Origin: Candidatus Accumulibacter sp. UBA704 | Lineage (GTDB): Bacteria; Pseudomonadota; Gammaproteobacteria; Burkholderiales; Rhodocyclaceae | DNA length: 22,477 nt | Assembly: GCA_002304785.1 (NCBI GenBank) | Contig: DBMG01000090.1 | Coordinates: forward strand, 1-22,477 | Reading direction: 5' to 3' | In this document: in pieces, positions 18,668-22,477 of the stretch | Numbering within the stretch: the stretch's first letter is position 1 | How the letters are laid out: every line of letters starts with the position of its first letter | The notes under the pieces: model-generated | What the model was told of the DNA's origin: nothing | Seen by the model: only the letters and a program-made list of their open reading frames with translations | The model's database searches: none | Translations under genes and position numbers: made by a program

Positions 18668-20770
18668 TCACCTCAACGCAAGACCCTCATTGACTATCTT
18701 CGGCGTTATGAATACCAGCAACTCGGTCTTGTCGTCGATCCACTCCCGGTTCTTGAATAGCCAACCGATGTAGGGCAAGTCGCCGAAGAATGGTATCCGA
18801 TAAGTGTTTTCCGTCGTCTTCTGGGTATAAATCCCCCCGATCACAACGGTTCCGCCATTTTCAACCAGTACTTCCGTCTTGACATGCTTGGTATCGATTG
18901 CCACGCCTGAACCAGTGGACAGCGAAGTATTGGGAGTGTCCTTGTTGATATCCAGGGTCATTGTTATCTTTCCGTCGGGCGTAATCTGCGGCTTGACCTT
19001 CAGAGAGAGATTCGCCTTGCGGAAGGACACGCTTGTCGCCCCAGAACTGGTCGCCTGCTGGTAGGGAATTTCAACCCCCTGCTCGATCAAAGCTTCGATC
19101 TGGTTTGCGGTCATGACACGCGGACTGGAGATGACTTTTCCTTTCCCATCCGCCTCCAAGGCCGAAATCTCGGCGTTCAGAAATTTTGTCTTCGCGGAGT
19201 TGTACAACACCATGGAGAAGACCCCCGCGTTACCGGCACGCGGTGTTGCAGGCAGATTGACAGAGCTGGAATCTGTTGGCCAGGTCGGAATCGTACTGGA
19301 TTGCCCGGTGTAGTAGCCCGTCGCCGCCAAGCTACCGCCGGCAGTAGCGTTACCGCCAGGGTCCGTATTCCGGTAACCAAGCCTGATGCCAATATTCTTG
19401 GCAAAACTATCGCCTGCTTCAACGATGCGCGCTTCGATCATTACCTGCCTTACCGGAATATCCACCTTGGCAATCATCGCTCGCACATCATCAAGGCGAC
19501 TGGGCGTATCCTGAACAAACAAGATATTCGAACGATCATCGAGCAGAGCACTGCCACGCTTCGATAACAGAGTCTGCTTGGAATCGGAAAGGAGTTTCTT
19601 GACGTCTGCTCCTTTGATGTAATTCATCTGGAAGCTTTCGGTACGGAGCGGCTCAAGATCCCCAATCTGCACCTTGGACTCGAACTCCAGCTTTTCCTTG
19701 GTCGCAATTTCTTCGCGCGGCGCGATCAGGATGACATTTCCATTCTTCCGCATATCGAGACCCTTTTGCTGAAGAATGATATCCAGCGCTTGATCCCACG
19801 GAACGTCCTTGAGAATAAGCGTGATCGCGCCCCCTACCGAATCACTCACAACGATGTTCATGCCGGTAAACTCGCCGATCACCTGCAGCAATCGCCGTAC
19901 TTCGACATTCTGGAAATTCAGCGACAGTTTTTCGCCTTGGTAGCCCCCCCGGCTCCCCTGAACCAGTTTGTTGGGGTTCTCGACAATAGGTTTCACCTCG
20001 ATCACGAATTGACTATCCGTCTGATACGCATTGTGCTCCCAGAGACCCTTCGGTGTTATGGTCATCCGGGCGTTTGCGCCCTGCTGGACGGTGCTTACCG
20101 AAACGACCGGTGTGGCGAAGTCGGTCACGTCGAGTTTCTTGCGTAGCGCTTCAGGAACAGTCACCTTGATGAAATCGACAATCAGCGATTGCCCCTGCTG
20201 GCGGATGTCGATTCCGGCACCGGGATCGCTCAAATCAACTGAAATACGTGCCTCTCCGTCTTTCCCCCTGCGAAACGCGATGTCCCGCACGCTATTGGCA
20301 GCCTGAGCCGGATGTGCCTGGGAGAAGTGTTCCACTTGCCTGTCAACCCCACCGTCTTGCCAGGTTTTTCCCCCGCTCGGCGTAAGTACCAGCAACAAGG
20401 AATTGCCATCGATAGTCGTTTCGTAGGTCATCGCCCGGTTCAGGTTCAGCACGACCCGCGTGCGATCTTCGGACTGAACGATATTCGCACTTCGCAGATC
20501 CCCCTCATTGAACGATTGGCTGGTCTTCCCCAAACCATTTGTCGTATTGGCAAAATCAAGGGCTATCCGCGCGGGACTGGCCACGCTGAATCCCGCCGGA
20601 GGTGCTGTAAGTGGTTCCCGGAACGTCAGTTTGAGATTGAGCACGCCTCCCTGCTGAGCGACCTTTATCGAGTTAATCGAGTTCGGTCTGCCATCCTGAG
20701 CCTGCGCCGCAGCCCATGGCAACATAACCAGCGCGGCGATGCCCAATACATAGTTTGCGATTCGTTTCAC
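18668..20770 (-). CDS. pilQ: Type IV pilus secretin PilQ
   Basis: Forms the outer-membrane ring through which the type IV pilus leaves the cell. The 700 residues start with a signal peptide (about 1-24, ending AQA). Two AMIN domains, which bind peptidoglycan, lie at about 31-130 and 160-262. A secretin/TonB short N-terminal domain follows (about 283-350, with VPWDQALDIILQQKGL), then an N1 (KH-like) domain (about 375-437, with DDRSNILFVQDTPSRLDDV), and the secretin barrel domain (about 440-693, with VMIEARIVEA, VISSPRVMT, VLVENGGTVVIGGIY and LLVFITPKIV). The start is a GTG whose bases overlap the pilP stop (GTGA), a 4-nt overlap that supports this start and translational coupling. It is the last gene of the pil run. 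Confidence 0.97.
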   Translation of the reverse strand: MKRIANYVLGIAALVMLPWAAAQAQDGRPNSINSIKVAQQGGVLNLKLTFREPLTAPPAGFSVASPARIALDFANTTNGLGKTSQSFNEGDLRSANIVQSEDRTRVVLNLNRAMTYETTIDGNSLLLVLTPSGGKTWQDGGVDRQVEHFSQAHPAQAANSVRDIAFRRGKDGEARISVDLSDPGAGIDIRQQGQSLIVDFIKVTVPEALRKKLDVTDFATPVVSVSTVQQGANARMTITPKGLWEHNAYQTDSQFVIEVKPIVENPNKLVQGSRGGYQGEKLSLNFQNVEVRRLLQVIGEFTGMNIVVSDSVGGAITLILKDVPWDQALDIILQQKGLDMRKNGNVILIAPREEIATKEKLEFESKVQIGDLEPLRTESFQMNYIKGADVKKLLSDSKQTLLSKRGSALLDDRSNILFVQDTPSRLDDVRAMIAKVDIPVRQVMIEARIVEAGDSFAKNIGIRLGYRNTDPGGNATAGGSLAATGYYTGQSSTIPTWPTDSSSVNLPATPRAGNAGVFSMVLYNSAKTKFLNAEISALEADGKGKVISSPRVMTANQIEALIEQGVEIPYQQATSSGATSVSFRKANLSLKVKPQITPDGKITMTLDINKDTPNTSLSTGSGVAIDTKHVKTEVLVENGGTVVIGGIYTQKTTENTYRIPFFGDLPYIGWLFKNREWIDDKTELLVFITPKIVNEGLALR

Positions 20771-21285
20771 TTCGTCCCCTCCTGTCCCTGCAGCAGCAGG
20801 GAACTCACTCTTTCAACCCAGTCGCCAGCGGCATCTTGAACCAGTTCCTTCAGGACAACCTCTGACTCCGTTATCTTGGTGATCACACCGAAATTCTGCC
20901 CGAGATAGTTGCCGGCTCTCACCTGATACAAGGATCCATCGACTTGTACGATGGCATAGGCCGCGTTCTTCCTGGACATCACACCGACATACTTCAGCGA
21001 CTCCAGCGGATATGCTTCTAGCGGTTCTCGCGGGCGATCGAAATTAGGCTGCACGCCCCCACCGCTTGCTTTCTTTTCCGGCGCTATTTTTGCCGGCTTG
21101 AAAGGGTCAATAAGATTCCCAGCATCATAGGCGACAGGCTCATAAGGCTTGACCTGCGGGAGAGGGGGAATTCTCCCCTTGATATCCTTGGCGGCGTCAT
21201 TCATCCATTGACGCAGATCTTCATGATCGCCACTATCCGCACAGGACGCCAGAACGATGCAAACCAAGACAAGAAACCTTCTCAT
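20767..21285 (-). CDS. pilP: Type IV pilus inner-membrane lipoprotein PilP
   Basis: Lipoprotein that connects the PilN-PilO inner-membrane complex to the PilQ secretin in the periplasm. The 172 residues begin with a short hydrophobic signal ending in the lipobox L-A-S-C, with the lipidated cysteine at 15. A Pro-rich extended region (about 39-65, with PPLPQVKPYEP and DPFKP) is the kind that binds PilN/PilO in known systems. The C-terminal beta-sandwich (about 88-166) has LESLKYVGVM and YQVRAGNYLGQNFGVI. Its ATG overlaps the pilO stop (ATGA), and its stop overlaps the pilQ start. Confidence 0.95.
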   Translation of the reverse strand: MRRFLVLVCIVLASCADSGDHEDLRQWMNDAAKDIKGRIPPLPQVKPYEPVAYDAGNLIDPFKPAKIAPEKKASGGGVQPNFDRPREPLEAYPLESLKYVGVMSRKNAAYAIVQVDGSLYQVRAGNYLGQNFGVITKITESEVVLKELVQDAAGDWVERVSSLLLQGQEGTK

Positions 21286-21956
21286 TTCTTCCCACCCTTG
21301 GCAGCCTGCGCCGCTTTTCTCTTGGCAGCCAGTTCTTCGTCATCCAGATAACGGAACGTTTTTGTAACAGCATCCAGGACCAGTGTTCCATCTTTGGCCT
21401 GCGGGTTTCCGGTAATCGAAATGTTGTTCAGCGTCACGATTCTGGACAACCTTCCGACATCTCCGGCAAACGCCCCAAAATCGTGATAGCTGCCAGTCAA
21501 CCGGACATTTATGGGCAATTCAGCGTAAAAGTCCTTGACGACTTCCGGGCCGGGCTTGAAAAGCTCGAACTGCAAGCCGCGCCCCATCCCCGACTGATTG
21601 ATCTCAACCAACAAGGACTCAACTTCGGACTTGTTCGGCAGCTGTTTCAAGAGCGCTCCAAAAGAGCGATCGATCTCGTTCAGCTGCTGAACATACAAGT
21701 CTAGGTTAACCGCCTGCGTCTTCTTCGCAACGAACTCTTCCTTGAGCTTCACTTCATTCTGTTGTCGTTGCGCCAGCGTATCGAGTTGCTCGTTCCACCA
21801 GAACCACCAACCGCCAACGAGTATCAAAGCGAACAGTCCGACCAAGACGGCAATGCGCGGCGCAAGCGGCCAAGCCCCCACGTCTTTTGGATTCAGGTTG
21901 CGGAAATCGTTCAGAAACGCGTTGAAGTCGATCTTGGTAACAGAGGGCGATTTCAT
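21282..21956 (-). CDS. pilO: Type IV pilus inner-membrane protein PilO
   Basis: Bitopic inner-membrane protein that dimerises with PilN in the alignment subcomplex and helps drive pilus extension and retraction. The 224 residues have a short cytoplasmic N-terminus, one membrane helix (about 35-54, rich in Trp at its end), a coiled-coil region (about 55-110) and a ferredoxin-like periplasmic domain (about 112-200, with GLQFELFKPGPEV and NVRLTGSYHDFGAFAG). The Lys/Ala-rich C-terminus is low-complexity. The ATG overlaps the pilN stop by 4 nt (ATGA). Confidence 0.96.
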   Translation of the reverse strand: MKSPSVTKIDFNAFLNDFRNLNPKDVGAWPLAPRIAVLVGLFALILVGGWWFWWNEQLDTLAQRQQNEVKLKEEFVAKKTQAVNLDLYVQQLNEIDRSFGALLKQLPNKSEVESLLVEINQSGMGRGLQFELFKPGPEVVKDFYAELPINVRLTGSYHDFGAFAGDVGRLSRIVTLNNISITGNPQAKDGTLVLDAVTKTFRYLDDEELAAKRKAAQAAKGGKK

Positions 21957-22477
21957 TTTTTACCGACCTCCTCGTTTGGACTCCGCTTCAACGCCGCGTT
22001 CAAACTGAACTCGCTCAGGCGTCGCTTATCCACAGTAACGGCCTTGATTTCCACAAGTTGAGGTTTTTCCAGCCACGGAGATGCTTCGATATTCCGCATA
22101 AGCGTCGAGACACGCGCATTGGACTGCGCATATCCAATCAGAACGATATTTCCGCCGGTTTGTTTCATGGAACGGATATAAACCCCCTCGGGCATCTGTT
22201 TCACCAGTTCGCTCAATAAGCGCACGGCTTCCGCCCGGTCCCGCTGCAATGACTCGATAATCTGTTTGCGGGCAAGCAAGGCCTGCGTCTGTTCCTTCAA
22301 CCGCTTGATCTGGTCAATCTGCTTGTCCAGCACCACGATTTCCTTCTTCAGGAAGTTGTTCTTGGCATCTTGGGCCGCAATGTAGCCGTCGATGACCGTA
22401 ATAACCAGTAACACGATCAGGGCTGCAAGCACCGACACCAGACCGAGAAGACCATAGAACTGCTGGCGCTTGGCCTT
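21953..22477 (-). CDS. pilN: Type IV pilus inner-membrane protein PilN (5' end outside window)
   Basis: Partner of PilO; its conserved cytoplasmic N-terminus normally contacts PilM. The frame is open to the right edge, so the first residues, including the expected INLLPHR motif, are missing, and 174 residues are seen. The visible part begins KAKRQQFYGLLG, as expected just before the single membrane helix (visible residues about 8-31). A coiled coil follows (about 35-75), then a periplasmic domain with GVYIRSMKQTGGNIVLIGYAQSN. The GTG at 22438 falls inside the membrane helix and is not the start. pilM is expected just beyond the window. Confidence 0.95.
   Translation of the reverse strand, partial: KAKRQQFYGLLGLVSVLAALIVLLVITVIDGYIAAQDAKNNFLKKEIVVLDKQIDQIKRLKEQTQALLARKQIIESLQRDRAEAVRLLSELVKQMPEGVYIRSMKQTGGNIVLIGYAQSNARVSTLMRNIEASPWLEKPQLVEIKAVTVDKRRLSEFSLNAALKRSPNEEVGKK

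Overview
The window looks like the chromosome of a betaproteobacterium, most likely Rhodocyclales (the Dechloromonas / Azoarcus / Accumulibacter neighbourhood). This is inferred from the GC-rich coding style, the protein sequences and the gene order pilN-O-P-Q / aroK-aroB / dgt close to gltB-gltD, a conserved neighbourhood in that class. No search was run, so the genus is open. Nearly everything is core housekeeping. I see no insertion sequence, phage gene, CRISPR array, tRNA or rRNA.

Layout: (1) positions 2-400, the 3' end of dsbC (+), convergent with a minus-strand block. (2) 409-5987, minus strand: a three-TM winged-helix membrane protein, then glmU, glmS and a cardiolipin synthase-type phospholipase D. 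The first three are closely spaced and form an envelope-precursor (UDP-GlcNAc) operon. (3) 6041-12277, minus strand: gltB-gltD (glutamate synthase) ending in a 15-bp-stem terminator. (4) 12278-12768, an AT-rich, gene-free region between divergent gltB and pntA. It holds a good sigma70-type gltB promoter, a direct repeat upstream of it, a terminator-like hairpin in the gltB leader and a nested palindrome on the pntA side. (5) 12769-15856, plus strand: pntA-pntB (proton-translocating transhydrogenase) with a strong terminator. (6) 15867-18581, minus strand: aroK, aroB and dgt, overlapping. (7) 18623-22477, minus strand: pilN (cut by the window edge), pilO, pilP and pilQ with 4-nt overlaps, ending in a terminator.

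Together: GltBD uses NADPH, glutamine and 2-oxoglutarate to make glutamate. PntAB, divergently placed, can make NADPH from NADH and the proton gradient, so the shared control region may join NADPH supply and demand. GlmS uses glutamine to make glucosamine-6-phosphate, and GlmU carries the pathway to UDP-GlcNAc. AroK and AroB act in the shikimate pathway. PilN-O-P-Q form the type IV pilus alignment subcomplex and outer-membrane secretin.

The least ordinary things are the membrane-tethered winged-helix protein heading the glmUS operon, the control signals between gltB and pntA, and an aroK start with no Shine-Dalgarno, set in a hairpin just after the pilQ terminator. None amounts to proof of a new system; they are leads.
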